DNA of 64,000 nucleotides from positions 62,001-126,000 of the forward strand of contig JANBVO010000001.1 in NCBI GenBank assembly GCA_030052745.1. Reading direction: 5' to 3'. A program made the position numbers and the translations under genes. Positions 1-12,076 of this stretch are shown one piece after another (the stretch's first letter is position 1; every line of letters begins with the position of its first letter). Source of the stretch: Pleurostoma richardsiae (taxonomy: Eukaryota > Ascomycota > Sordariomycetes > Calosphaeriales > Pleurostomataceae). A model generated the notes under the pieces. It searched no databases and had not been told where the DNA came from. It saw nothing but the letters and a program-made list of their open reading frames with translations.

Positions 1-2587
1 CCAAGCCATACAACGCGTCCATGCGTGATAGCAAGCCGCCCCCTCATCGAAGAGGGGGCTCAACCGCAGGCACTATCGATAGTCGGAGGCTATTCGCCAA
101 GCAGGCTCACGTTCCCGGAATCTCTTCGGCAGTCATATTCGATCTTGATGAATGATGAAGCGCGCACTGTTCGCGCCGGCTCCGGGGAGTATTCCTTCTG
201 CCTAGCCCCTTTCTGGTTTCACTCGTGGGGGGACTTGGAGCAAGATGGGTGACCAGGCATCCCTCGGTCTTCCAGGCTCGGAGTCAAGTCCTCGTGGAGT
301 TGAGGATTACTTACAATTGCATGGTCTTCTCATGTATGTCCAGAGGCGACGCAGATTGTACGGGCTCTCCAGCATCTGCGTGTTTCCGCTGGATGCTATA
401 TAAGAGGCACGCCGCTGAGAAACCTGGTAGCTCCCACACGGTACAGGTTCACAACCGATATCTACGTTACGCTTCCCCTATTACTCGGCACTCTGTCTTA
501 ACACCTTCGTCTTCTCTGTCTCCTAATTCGGCAGGCACTGATGCGCCTCAAAGCAACGTTGAGGGGAAACGATGCATGGAATAAGACCCTTTCCCAATCA
601 TCCGGACATCTCTTGTTTGCAAGTCAACCCGCTGTTCATCGCTACTCTGCTTCGTCTCAGACGGAGTCTGTTTGTCCACATTCCCGGCAACCTTACGCCG
701 TTCCCGCGGACGAAGCACAGACAAAGCGCCCCGAGCCCTTTATGAAACGCTCCCGAAGGAAGGAAGGATGGGAGAGTGCATCTGCAAAGCGGGTCGTGTG
801 CGCCCTCGCTGTCTAGCGAAAACCGCCGGCTCGTGGGGGGAGAAGGTAGCAGCAGGCGTTGACGCTCGTAATGTCAAGTCACGACGTTCTGTATGCTCAA
901 CTCTCTGCAGGCTGTAGCAGAGGCAGCAGATGTGCGCGACAGAGTGACGAGGCTGAGTTACATGGCCCTGTTAGCTGTCGCCGTTTGCCCGTCTCACTAC
1001 GATGTTTCAGCCCACCCAGTCAGTCCAGTGGAGGCAACACCGCAGGAAGCCATTCTTCGAGACATGAAGTCACCCTCGTGACAGCCATGCTCTGTCGTCA
1101 CAGCACCAGGTCTTCCTCTCTATTCCTGTCTCCTGGCTACCAACAGGACGCCAAGTGTGATCTTGGCGCACGTCCATGTCCCTCCTCTCAACTCTGTGAG
1201 ACGTTGGCGGCAAGTTCTGCATTGAAGATCGGAGACACCTACCCAAAAAGTCAAGGGGCCCGATACATTTATATGCGGTTGGTTCTGCCGTGTCACCCGA
1301 ACCCTATGCCATGTTTGTGCTCCCCCGCCGCCCAAACCGCACACTGCTTCCTCATTTCAGCCGAACTTCCACTGTGCGTTCCAATGTGCCTGTTGTGTCT
1401 GGATTCCATCTGTCTTAAACGCATCAAGCTCCTGTCACCTGCCGGTAGATTCGAGGATCGTCAGCGTCGCTGGATGGCGCAAGCTCAGAGTTGAACCGAG
1501 GCCTGAATCCCGCCGATATCTCCATTGGAATGCCTACAAACTCACTGAGGGAACAAAGTTGTGCCAGTTACCAACGTAGTCGACTTTGCCGGGACCAGAG
1601 CAAGTAACAAATATGGTTGGGTGGTTGGAGAGTCCCGTGTCGGGTCGAGAATTGCTTTAAGAGATGCTCAGCCCGCACCGCTTATCTCCTAACGCCATGG
1701 CTCCCGTGCCCAATGGCTCTCGCTCTCTCAAGTGATGGCCTCTTCGAGATGCCGAGGTTCCCCTATTCAATGTTTGGATGCTATCCTTAAGAGTCACGAT
1801 GGCCAATTCGTCCTTTGACTCTTCAACATCATGTTGCGAGACGGGACGGTCATTGGCCGCCAGTTGATGCAGTTGGGAGTTAGTTGCACCCATGCCTTTT
1901 TTCCATTTCTTTCCTTAGCCACAATAGCAACAGAGGCGACTTGCTCGGCCTGAAGCGCAGGGTGGATGTCCCATTCGCAGACTTCCCGGGGCTGCCTTCG
2001 TCGGGGAAGCTATTAGGTTGTCTCTGCGGGAAGGCCACCAATAACGTCGCTTTCGTTCATGATGCGATCTATCAAAATGCCGTGCAGGGGTGCTAGCAGT
2101 CCTTTATCCAATCTGAGCACAGAACCGCTGTGAGCCGCAACCAACGACCTCTCTACACCTTTACGATGGGTGGTATTTGATGTCACGACTCTGCCTGCAA
2201 GATGTACATGTCCGAAGTTGGCTGCGCTTCCCCATCACCCATGCATTAATGAAAATTAGGTATTTGGCTGTGATTGCGTCTCCCTCTCTGCGTGATCGCA
2301 TGCCCTGCCAGTCCTGTTCTTCCCCTCTTGTCTGTCAGGCAAGTTCCTGAATCCCGGACCACCAGCGGAGCCGACTATGACTATGATTAAGGTGACCAAC
2401 AACGCGTCAAGGAGAATGGCGTGAAAGAATAGAAATTACCGCATCTGACAGATCACCCACAGACGAAAGATCCTCCCAAAAAGGGGAAGCAAGTTGCTAC
2501 CCGCCGAGCCTAACCGAAAAACCCAACTCCCACCGGCCAACACATGACGTGCATGCCGCCCTGGCAGGCTGCGGCCTCACCCCCTCC
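1..2587. other. gene-free stretch, left end
   Basis: No open frame here has coding character: the longest one (859-1494, +) is Cys/Ser-rich with no recognisable motif. A TATATAAG box at 397-404 is followed by a pyrimidine-rich stretch up to about 535, which looks like a promoter, but I see no credible gene after it. The right end is the 3' flank of the lysine aminomutase gene. Confidence 0.6.
397..404 (+). promoter_or_regulatory. orphan TATA-box-like element
   Basis: The sequence TATATAAG stands before a pyrimidine-rich tract, as in strongly expressed fungal promoters. No credible coding region follows, so it may be chance or the remains of a lost gene. Confidence 0.2.
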
Positions 2588-3092
2588 TTACTCGCAAGCA
2601 GCTAGCGAGCCCACAGGGTCGTAGTACTCGTAGACCTTGTTGTCCTTGTTCCGACCCGTCACTGCGGGGGCCATGTACGTCGACACCCCTGTCTTCCTGT
2701 CGTACTCGCGGAACGAGCAGGCAAGGCGCTTCCCGCCGCCTCCTGGCAGGTCGACCACGAACTGGGGCATCATGAAGCCGGCGATGGAGCCGCGGATGTG
2801 GGCCTCCAGATCGAGCATGGTCTGGAGGGGTGTGCGGAGATGCTCGACCTTCTCGACCATGTCACACATGTACACGTAGTACTGCCCAGTCAGCATCAGT
2901 ATATCATTCAACAACTCGCATTATGGATTTAGCGTCGTGGCTTACGGGAATGATGTTATTGTCTGCAAGACCGCGGATCAAGCGTGACATAGTCTCAACG
3001 TCGTCGTTGACTCCTCGAAGCAGGACTGACTGGTTACGAACCGTGACTCCAGCCTCGAGGAGCTTCTGGCTCGCCTGCTGTGTGATCCAGGA

Positions 3093-3131
<39 letters not shown>

Positions 3132-4351
3132 GGCCTTCCCGGCCCTCTTTGCCTTGTTGGACACGTCAATCAGCGTATTGACCCAACCATCAGACTCGTC
3201 GAGGATGCGAGTGGGCGCCACGGCGAGGCCTTTGGAGGCGAAGCGGAAGCGGCGGATGTTGGGCATGCCGATGAGACGCTCTCCAATCTCGGAAATGTGC
3301 GCTGGCTGCAGGTAGTAGGTGTCACCGCCAGAGATGACAATATCATGGAGGCCCGGCTGGCTCTCGATGTAAGCGAGGGCCTGCTCCCATCGCTTGCGGG
3401 CCGGCTTCAACGACGCCTTCGTGACGGACTCGGTATTTGCTCCAACGGCATATGAGCGGGTGCAGAACATGCAGTAAGTCGGGCACACGGACGTCGCTTG
3501 ATGTGTGGTTAGCCAGTGCCGTACAAACAGTTTCGTTGGTTCAAGACGTACGCAGGAAGAGGGCCTTGTCCGGATAGCGATGGACAAGACCGTGGACTGG
3601 TGAATCTGCCGTCTCATGGAGGGAGTCGAGACTAAGTTTTGGGTGGTCGGGGAGCATGACCGACTTCATTGGCAGGAACTGACGGAAGACGGGATCATTC
3701 CGCGGGTCACTCCAGTCAATACGGCTGAGGATGTAGGGCCTATGCAGGGTATCAGCACAGTCACACTCCGTAAATGACGGGATTGGAGGATAGACGAACG
3801 TCATGCGGATGGCCATGGTGGCTGCCGCTATGCCGTCAAGGACATCCTTGATAAGATCGTCGCGAGACTGCGCCGCCGTTCCGCTCTTGCCAGAGGGGAC
3901 CTCATCCGGGAGGACCGCGCTCAGGAACTTGAAGAGTTTCGGGCCGCTTTCGACCGTGTTGGAAACCTATGCAGTACTACAATTAGCCAATACAGTGCCT
4001 CGGAGCGTAGGGGTGTAGACGGTCGAGCATGCGGCCAGTCACCCGCATAAATATCTCATGATGGTGTTGTAGTTGGATCGCTCTACTTACGCTCCAGCGA
4101 TGAGACAAGAAGTCGCTCGCCGGTGTGTTCTCCCAGACCGGGATCCGGCGCCAGAACTCGTCTTGAGAGCCAGAATCTGAGGCTAGCACGACTGGAGTCG
4201 TGGACGAGGTTCCATCCGGCACATGCTTCTCTACAACCGCGGCAGCAACTTGAGCTAGACGGGATGAGGTGGCAACCGCCCGGGACAGCTTCTTTGCCGA
4301 GAGCAGAGAAGGACTCCACTTGATCCTCGGATATCTGGCAAAAGGGGACAT
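2588..4351 (-). CDS. L-lysine 2,3-aminomutase-like radical SAM protein
   Basis: Predicted to move the alpha-amino group of lysine to the beta carbon using S-adenosylmethionine, a [4Fe-4S] cluster and PLP. Five exons read on the minus strand: 4351-4091, 3966-3800, 3739-3552, 3496-2946 and 2881-2588. They join into 486 residues. The radical SAM motif CxxxCxxC is Cys210, Cys214, Cys217 inside CPTYCMFC. The PLP lysine is Lys440 in PGGGGK. The two acidic residues that bind the substrate lysine amino group in bacterial LAM are matched by Asp396 (YMCDM) and Asp433 (VVDLPGGGGK), which favours lysine over glutamate as substrate. The C-terminal zinc cysteines of clostridial LAM are not evident. The start at 4351 is a choice; an extra upstream exon encoding a mitochondrial leader is possible, because the first 30 residues are basic and serine-rich. 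The family is mainly bacterial, so ancient transfer into fungi is likely (inference). Confidence 0.88.
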
Positions 4352-5621
4352 TATGAAGGTAAGATGTTATGCGGCGAATGGTAGACGACACTCGGCTCGG
4401 AACGCAGGTAGGGTACGAGCAAAAGTCGGGAGAAATCGATTTCTAGGGTCTCTCTCGGGATCCGAATGCCTGATCGGGGTTGAGGTCTGTTGACATAGCC
4501 TGAGTTAGGGTCGTGAGTTCCTTATAGGACGTCCCCAGCTGGAGTAAGGTGTAAGCTTCTCGGCCGAAAAGAAGGGCATTTAGCTCTCCAAGTGACTCGA
4601 TACTCGTCAACAAGTGAACAAGTAGGCATACACTGTTACTGGTTGAGGTGAATGCGGGTAAAGGGGTTCAGGCGCCACGTTAGGGGGAAAAGATGGGATC
4701 GAATCTCGTCTTCTCCGGGACGGTGCTCCCCTAGATCGCCTATTCCTCATCGGTATACCATCAGGATGCGGCTGGACTCGGGTGACTTACTTTCCACTGC
4801 TGCATATTTTGCCTCCCTTTGTTGCTTTCAAGGATAGCCCTGCCCAGTCGCATCAGGAGGCACAGCAGCACCACCACCGGACCGGCAAGGATGGACGGTT
4901 GAGAGTCCTTTACCACCACAACTCTCGAATTTGAGGCTAGCAATGTTTTCCTTGCCTGCAGATGCCCTCTGCTATGAGATGCTGCGGGATGCTTTCTGTC
5001 CTGCGGTTACATTAGCCTGTTTGCTCGTGTGCATCTGTACGGGAAGATCACGCCGAAATGATGCCCAGAGCACGTAAGTTTGGCTGTTGGTTCGAATGCC
5101 GGACAGGAACGCACCTTGGGCCTTCATACAGAAGCAGCACGGGTCGGTCGAACCTGTCCTCCTGCCTGTTCCCTCTCATCACTCAACTGGCTATGTGAGG
5201 GCCTTATAAGGGCTCCGAGGTCTTTCTCTATCACGGATCACGTACTGGTGCTCTCTTTGACAAGAGACACATTGAAACTTCGCAAAGGGTCTTCCTGAAG
5301 CGACTGCCAACGCCTTTGACCACTAGGGTGCTCGATCGTCCTGGGAAGGTAAACCACATGTACCCTCTTCGTCAACGTCCTGCGCTCGTGGTTCCGTAGT
5401 CAACAAAGAGGTGGCAAGCTGTCTTAAGTCTCTGAGTTATCCAGAAATTCGTACGTAACTCTCCTCGATTTCGATTTCGAATTCACGCCTACATCAGGTG
5501 TTGATATCAATTCATGCCCTAATATCAAAGTTGCCTAGGAAAGCTGTCTTGAAGGCGTCTCAGCCAGATTTTAACTGATCCATCAGAGAGAAAGAGGCCA
5601 TTGTTTTATACACTCGTCATA
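4352..5621. other. intergenic, divergent promoters
   Basis: This lies between the divergent lysine aminomutase and MFS transporter genes. No open frame resembles a protein family. Any upstream leader exon of the aminomutase would lie at its left end. Confidence 0.6.
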
Positions 5622-7517
5622 ATGCGGTCCTCGGTGCATTGCGCGGGAATGCACTCCTATTCTCCGGAGCCATCAGAGGGAGCTCAAACTGTCAAGCCGA
5701 GCCAACCAGATACGGGAGGTGGTGAGGACCCTGCAAGCCCACACACAAGGGTCATAGAGTAAGTTCTGGACCATTGTTGCCAATTACTTGCTTTTTTGGG
5801 GGGGAATCTGAGATCTGACCGAGACTGTCTGCGGCTCCTGCAGGCTGCGGGATAGGAAATCGAGCTCTGTTGCCGCCTCTCAAGATCCCTCCCAGCCCAG
5901 CCCCCTGGCCACGGGACCAGAGACCGGGGACGTGGAGCAGGACGTAACCGGAGGCTCCAACGATCTGGAGCCAATAGCCTCTGAGCACAGCTGGAGGGCT
6001 TGGAGGGTGCTCATTGGCTGCCTGTGCTTGACGATACCAACATACGGCCTCATGTCGGCCATTGGACTCTTCCAGACCTACTGGCAGGGGCACCAACTCG
6101 CTGCTGAGTCCCCAACGCGCATATCCTGGATACTTTCTGTCTTTGGGTTTCTAGACTGCTTATTCTGCATCGTGGTCGGCGCCATCTTTGACAGGTTCCA
6201 GCCCCGTTACTACCTCCCCGCTGGCTGCCTCGTGTACACCGCTGCGTTCCTCGGCCTCGGCTGGGCGTCTACATACGCTCAATTTCTCGGCTGCTTCGTG
6301 GTTGGAGGCATCTTTGCAGGTGAGTCGCCATCTCGTCCGCCACCTCCAGAGCGGGATGTTCACAAATCGGTCTCGTCATGCCGCCACGTACTTACAGGAA
6401 GCCCCCTCTAGCGTTCCCGGCTGTGGTTGGTTTTGCCGTCGTCGACCAGTGGTTCCGGAGACACCAGGCGCTTGCCATCGGTTTCGTAACCCTTGGTGCG
6501 CCTGTCGGCGGCATATTTTTCTCCCTGGTCCTTCAGATGTTGTTCGTCAGGCTAGAGTGGAAGGCAGCCATGGTGGTGCTCTCATGCATCCTCCTCGGCT
6601 TCCTGATCATCGGCAACCTACTCGTCGAAACGAGGCCTACTAAGAGTAGGGGCAGGACTGATATCGGCCCAGCGTCCGCCTGGAGCTTCCTGCGATCTCG
6701 GAAGTTCTTCCTGTTTACCTACAGTGTTTTCGGTACTGCTCCCAGATTAGTACTCTGCAGATGACTTAGGCCAAGAACTGATCCCCGCGGCAATCACAGT
6801 ATTTGAGTTTGTTCTCTTCGCGCAGTGGGGTTCCCTGCCGGCGTATGCAGTCTTCGTCGGCCTGGGGAACCAGTTCTACGTCCAGATGACATACAACATG
6901 TGAGTGCATGCCTCACACTGCAGCCGCCGGCCTCTGACATTGTTCCGCCCCCCTATAGTGGTGCCATATTCGCCAGGACGGCACCTCCTTATCTGGCAAC
7001 TCGCTGGGGTCCCTTCAACGCCACCCTCTTGATGATCAGCTTCACGATCCTCGTCATGCTCGCTGTCTGGGTCCCCTTTGGAGACCATTCGGTGACGGCT
7101 CTGTATGCAGTAGCGTTCCTGATCGGAGTTGGAACAGGTTCCTACACTCCCTTGGCAGGTCTGTGTAACCTCAAGACGGCTGGAGTTGCCTCTGTGGGAC
7201 TGACGTCGCCGCAGCCTCCTGTATAAGCGAGCTCTGTGACGGACGAGGCTATGGGAAGTGGATCGGTGCCTGCTACTCTTTCGGAAGCGTTGCGTGAGTA
7301 GAGAAGCCGGACAGAGGAGAGGGAGGGTATACCACATGCTTATATCGCCCCTAGGAATCTCATCAGCAACCCGGTCACGCAGGCGGTCCTCCAGAACAAG
7401 GGCCCTCGCTCCCTCGTCGTGCTCCTCAGTGGCGTGCTCTTCTCGGCCTTCTGCGCTTGTCTGTGCGCGAGATGGCTCAAGCAGGGTGGGAAGTGGGCAC
7501 TGAGCGTTAGGGTTTAA
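5622..7517 (+). CDS. MFS transporter, monocarboxylate-transporter type
   Basis: Predicted plasma-membrane permease of the major facilitator superfamily, close to fungal monocarboxylate-porter (MCT/SLC16-like) proteins; substrate unknown. Seven exons: 5622-5758, 5844-6319, 6412-6732, 6800-6899, 6959-7158, 7215-7293, 7355-7517. All phases close to give 491 residues. An acidic, Pro/Ser-rich cytosolic tail of roughly 85 residues precedes the first membrane helix (WRVLIGCLCLTIPTYGLMSA). This arrangement of a long N-tail, then a GLFQTYW segment, then helices is typical of fungal MCTs. About twelve hydrophobic segments can be traced, the last near the C-terminus (SLVVLLSGVLFSAFCACLCA). Met10 at 5649 is an equally good start. 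The exon 5/6 junction uses a weaker donor (GTCTGT) and is the least certain. No co-regulated pathway genes lie beside it, so it gives no clue to the substrate. Confidence 0.82.
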
Positions 7518-9802
7518 GGGCTAGTAAAGGACGAGGGAGAGACGACCGTGTCCATGATTGGATATTCCTGAGCTGAGGAGTTTCAAAAATGCGTATTTTC
7601 GGGGATCGCCTTGGTTGTATCTCGTGTTACACTGCGGTCGACGCGGAAAAGGTGGGCTCCCTGTCCCGCCCAGCCAGAGGCACCTTTCCTCTGTCATTGC
7701 AATGTGGTCTATCACTCCCTCCTTCCTCTATCGTGATAGCTTGTACCTTTCAGAAGCCTATAGGAGCCAGTGCCTGCGGCTTCGCCCGGCAGTAAGCCAT
7801 CTGCAGCGGGCTCGACAGGCAACAAAAGCAAGATGCTCCTCGGCTGATGGATAGTGTAACCTTGCCTCTTCTTCATAGGGACCGGTAACCCGGGTTCTGG
7901 ATCACAGGAGTTACTGCATGGCTTACGCCGCTGCGGCCTCACCCAGTGAGATGACCCTGTCCGAGTCTGTGCCGAGACCTGAGATGCCTGCCTCGCCTAT
8001 CAAGCATCCAATTCTGGCCCATCCTTCGGAGACACCTTGCTGGACCATTGTGCGTCGACCTGTGGCACCCCAATCCTAGATTATGGGCCTCCGACGTCCG
8101 ATCGCGCACAGAGAGGTGGTCTTTGACCAGTAGGGGGGTCTGGCCCACGGTCATGATAGCAGCCGCATAAGGCCTCGGCGGTGAGCCAGATCGGCGAGAG
8201 CGAGACTAATGCACGCCTTCTTCTCCTGCCGTCAAACGTGCTCGTCTTCAGCAGACCCGCATTTGCCGCAGCCGATATTCCTCGGGAAGATGGAAGGCCG
8301 GACCTTTTGCTCCCCGTTGGAGTCGGGTATACGGGTTCTGCCTGTGACTCGATCTCTGCTCTCCTCTGTCCTTTCATCTGTTCTTTTCTTTGACCTCCGG
8401 GCCCACCTGCATGTCCTCTTGTGCCCTTTCATGCGGTTGACTCACGGGGCGGCTGAGGCCTGATGGTTGGCCGTTCCCCATCGGTCATGCAACGTCACTC
8501 GTGGAGCAGCCCCAGACCGGGCCCAGAAGCTTCTCCCTGCATTCGATCCTGCAGAGGGTCTAACTTCCTTTCTCTGTAGCTGGGGAGCTGGCAACTCGCC
8601 CGATCACATCACCTCTGCCGTGGTCAGGATCTCTCCTCCAGCGGTAGGCTTGAATGGCAGTTCCTCGGAGATGCACATTCCTCAAGGATCGACAATCTGC
8701 TTATCTTGACGGAGGAGAGACTGAGAGAAGAGCTAACGTCGCCATGACATAGGAGGACTCAATGACAATTGATATCCTCGGCTAGGTCCGTCCTGGGCTC
8801 TGGGTTGTGTGAAAAGGGGCAGCGAGACAGGGCCCCTATGCAAGAGCGGAGCATCCCTGCAGTCAGCCGTTTCCAGAAGACAGATCGCAAGCTTCCAACG
8901 ACAGGCCATCCTTGCGCTATAGAAAGTGACGTATGCTTCACGTGCAGGCGGCCAGTGGCCTGCTGGAGCGGGAATGCGCCCGATCTTGATGCCAACCAGT
9001 CAGATCCCACGCGGGAACGCCTTTTTGTCTGCCAGTGTCCCAAGGCGCCGTCCTTGACGGACTCCGAACCCCAGAGTGTCGATCCTGACAGGCCTCTGGC
9101 AGATCGCTCGCTAAAATTCTTGATTTGGCGGCAGGGCGACCTGCAGAACAACGACCGAAGACAGGCAGACAGGCTGCGATGCGGTACGGAAGCCGCGGGG
9201 AGTCGTTCCGGCCAGGACATGGCCCCGATCGCGTTCGGCTCAGGAATCGGGAATTCAGCTGCAGGAATGCCTTGATCTCCTCCTCGCCGATCTCTCTGAC
9301 GAGCCGAGCGTTTACTGGCTTCATCCGAGACTCGGCTCGGCAAGTGCAAAGTCCATCGGCACGAGACTGGCCCTTACCTGCGGGTGCCGATCTGGTCTAC
9401 TTCTTCCAAAGGAGCCCGACGTGGGAATAGACATCATTTATCACAGCAAGACTAATAGAACTCTGAAATGTGTAGAATATTGGGTTTATCACTCTAGGCT
9501 GTTGTGTCCGGATATGCCATCTCAGCCATTTCTCATAAGCGTGGGTATCTCGTGTTGTCATATCTACTGCCGAATGCTCTCCTCTCTGCCTGAAAATGAC
9601 TTCGTCTTCGCTGGGTGCAATGTTTCCACTCCAAATAGGCTGCCCTCTTCCTGCAGCAAAAAGGGAGTCTCTTATGTGCCGCCGATCTCCAAGCTTCTCA
9701 CCCAAGAGCTGCTAGCAAAAGCGATGTGCTGCAACGCCATCGAATGTTTGGCTCCGAGGATTGGTGTCCAGTAGCTGCTTCCAGAAAGCCCATCTTTCCA
9801 GT
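7518..9802. other. long gene-poor stretch
   Basis: 2.3 kb between the MFS gene and the convergent orphan at 9803. Overlapping frames around 8759-9349 on both strands are open but rich in Arg/Ser/Pro, with no motif and no splice pattern giving a family match. I call no gene. Confidence 0.5.
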
Positions 9803-11212
9803 CTACTGCTCGTCCTCATCGTCCTCCCAGTCGTCCCCCTCATCATCGTTGTCCCAGACAGAGACGCTGTCCCAGGCAGGAGGCACCAAGTACCGCGTCT
9901 CGCCCTCCGGATCCGTGACCTCCAGCGTCGGGCCCTGATTGAACGGGTCCCGCAGAACCGACCGCCGCCAGTCGCACTGGTTGCCCATCGACAGTAAGCC
10001 GTGCTCCCGCACGTGTATGCGCGTACGTGACTGCTCCGGCTCCAGATGCTTCGTGCTCCAGTATCTTCTGTACCGGCCTCCTCCGCACTCGGCGTCCTTG
10101 TCGCCTCCGATGACAGCGGTCGTGTCCCAAGCAGGGGGTATCAAGTAGCGCGTCTCGCCCTCCGGACTCGTGACCTCCAGCAGCGGGCCCTTGTTGGAGA
10201 GGTCCCGCAGCGGCGAGAGCCGCCAGTCGCACCGGTTCCCCGTCGACCGCAAGCCGTGCTCCCTCGCATACAGCCGTGTCCGCGACAGCTCCGCCGCGAG
10301 GAACTGCACGCCTGCGTACTTCCTGTGCCGTACTCCCCACCCGGTCTGCTCCTCTCCCTCGCTCTCGTCCTCCTCGCTGCCATCCTCCCCGCCCGACCCG
10401 TCTCGGATCGCCGCGGGCTTGAACGCCACCTCGCGCGCCTTGCGGTTGTATATGAGGTCGCCCTCCGGGCACCGGTACAGCATGCGGCGGTGCTTCTGCT
10501 TGCCGAAGAACTCCTCGAAGTTGTAGCACGGCCCGACGATCCAGAGGCCGGACTTGGCGACGGCCCGCTCGCTCCAGTCCGGGTGGTCGGAGTTCAGGAG
10601 CCGTTTGGGAGTGTCGTCCGTGATGGTGACCTGCAGGGCGAGTCCGTTCTCCAAGGAGGCGTCTTCTGAGCCGTAGCCCGAGTCTGAGTCGCCCATCTCG
10701 CGCAGCTTGCTGTCAAGGGTGGTGACGTCCATCTCGTCGTTTTGCTTGTCGAAAAACGTGGGTTCGAGAGGGGTGGGCGCAAGTAGTATGTATTCAGACT
10801 CTTGATCTTCCCCGTCGGAATCGGGGACTTGTTGAACAAAGTTGAGGAGTTCGGCTGTTGGCTGGGGCTCTCCAGAGGTGGAAGAAGAAGTTGGTTGGGA
10901 TTCGGAGAGAGAGATGGTGGTGGTTAGGTACCTGGTGAGGCGCGTCACTTGCTCCTCAGAAGGCGGCTCACCCTCACCTTCAGGACCGGTGCGGCGCTGA
11001 GGTTCATCCTGAGCAGCAGGTGAAAGCTCCTCAGGACTTGCCGATTCCTCCCCAGGATATGCCTTGGGTTGAGTCGAGGCCGTCTGCCCACACAACGCGG
11101 ATAAATCAAGACAGGAGACTGACGCTGCCACCAAACGCCCTAGTGCAGGATTCTGTCGCCCGGCCATGGTTATTTTGACGTCGTGAGGGATGTCTGAAAG
11201 ATGTGGGATCAT
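9803..11212 (-). CDS. orphan protein with duplicated C-terminal module
   Basis: Intronless frame of 469 residues; function not recognised. The N-terminal 200 residues are low-complexity, rich in Ser, Glu and Pro, and probably disordered. A central segment (about 205-260) contains SGLWIVGPCYNFEEFF and RRMLYRCPEGDLIYN. The C-terminal part holds two copies of a roughly 70-residue module, residues 294-364 and 379-449, offset by 85 residues. Shared elements include REHGL, a GN(R/Q)CDWR core, GPxLEVTxPEGETRYL and PPAWD. The end is very acidic. GC-biased third positions and the conserved internal repeat argue that it is coding. Met16 at 11167 (MAGRQNPAL) is an alternative start. It has no signal peptide or membrane segment. 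It stands alone, with more than 850 bp free on either side. Confidence 0.7.
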   Translation of the reverse strand: MIPHLSDIPHDVKITMAGRQNPALGRLVAASVSCLDLSALCGQTASTQPKAYPGEESASPEELSPAAQDEPQRRTGPEGEGEPPSEEQVTRLTRYLTTTISLSESQPTSSSTSGEPQPTAELLNFVQQVPDSDGEDQESEYILLAPTPLEPTFFDKQNDEMDVTTLDSKLREMGDSDSGYGSEDASLENGLALQVTITDDTPKRLLNSDHPDWSERAVAKSGLWIVGPCYNFEEFFGKQKHRRMLYRCPEGDLIYNRKAREVAFKPAAIRDGSGGEDGSEEDESEGEEQTGWGVRHRKYAGVQFLAAELSRTRLYAREHGLRSTGNRCDWRLSPLRDLSNKGPLLEVTSPEGETRYLIPPAWDTTAVIGGDKDAECGGGRYRRYWSTKHLEPEQSRTRIHVREHGLLSMGNQCDWRRSVLRDPFNQGPTLEVTDPEGETRYLVPPAWDSVSVWDNDDEGDDWEDDEDEQ

Positions 11213-12076
11213 TAAACCCTCAGAAGAAGAAGTATGTAGTTAGGTGCACCCGTCAATTGTTTGATCAGAGCGCACCCAGGCTGATGGTGTTGTCTGCATT
11301 CTCAGGTCGCTCTTCAAGCAGCTCAGACGAATCGTATCGGGGTAACTTCTCTGAGAGCAGAAGACGAACTGGCACGACATGATATAGATGCTCTATGAAT
11401 ACTCTGCAGATCCGCTGGACTGAATTTGAGGACCATGGAACGATGCCCCATTGCACGGTGGTTGCCAGACCAGCAAGGAGTCAACTATGTTCTCCTTAAC
11501 CCTGATACCGAGGAAAGCTTCTTTCTTCGGCGAGACGCTTGCCAATGCACAGCAACAAGATTCGGAGATTGGGGGTCGTAAACCGTCATGAACACTCACC
11601 CACCTACCGCGCTTTCGTAGAGACTCTATCCTCGCTTATCTGCACAAATCGATACTCTGCCACCTTGAAGACTGATTACCCAACGCGACCAAAGATTCTT
11701 GCCCGACAGAGTCACGCCGTCGTATTACTAACTGGTCTGCCTGGGTTTCTTAACCTACTTTTTCAGTCCTGGCTAACCCGCGGAGCAAAAACCTGGGGCT
11801 ACCATCCAGACCACGGGATATCTGGAAGTCCCACTAAGGACGGCACAGTGCCAATGTGGTAGAGAGAGGTGACGCTCTGAGGAACATCAAACCTTCACTC
11901 CGGTGACATCCAATGAGAGGATCGCCACTCCAGCAGAAAACCATGAGACCGCAAGCGACTCGAGCCCGGTGGTAACATGGCGCTCCGCTGCGTCTCCTAC
12001 CGACTGTTTCACGAACTCGGTTTCGGTGGACCTTGCGCCCATCATAATCGTAAGTAACGGCTTCACAGCCATTCCA
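11213..12076. other. intergenic
   Basis: Upstream flank of the orphan gene at 9803 and 3' flank of the Rpb7 gene. Only short frames without family resemblance are present. Confidence 0.55.

Noticed and set aside
859-1494. 211-residue plus-strand frame near the left edge
   Set aside because: Cys/Ser-rich, no signal peptide, no conserved motif; likely chance in a GC-rich stretch.
5080-5110. GGTTCGAATGCC resembling a tRNA T-loop
   Set aside because: No matching acceptor, D or anticodon stems could be built around it.
8759-9349. Long overlapping frames on both strands
   Set aside because: Composition is random-looking (Arg/Ser/Pro-rich), with no motif and no splice pattern; the minus-frame start with EIGEEEIKAFLQ is suggestive but too short.
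10046-10669. Plus-strand 207-residue frame
   Set aside because: It is a shadow opposite the orphan gene at 9803-11212, whose internal repeat shows which strand is coding.
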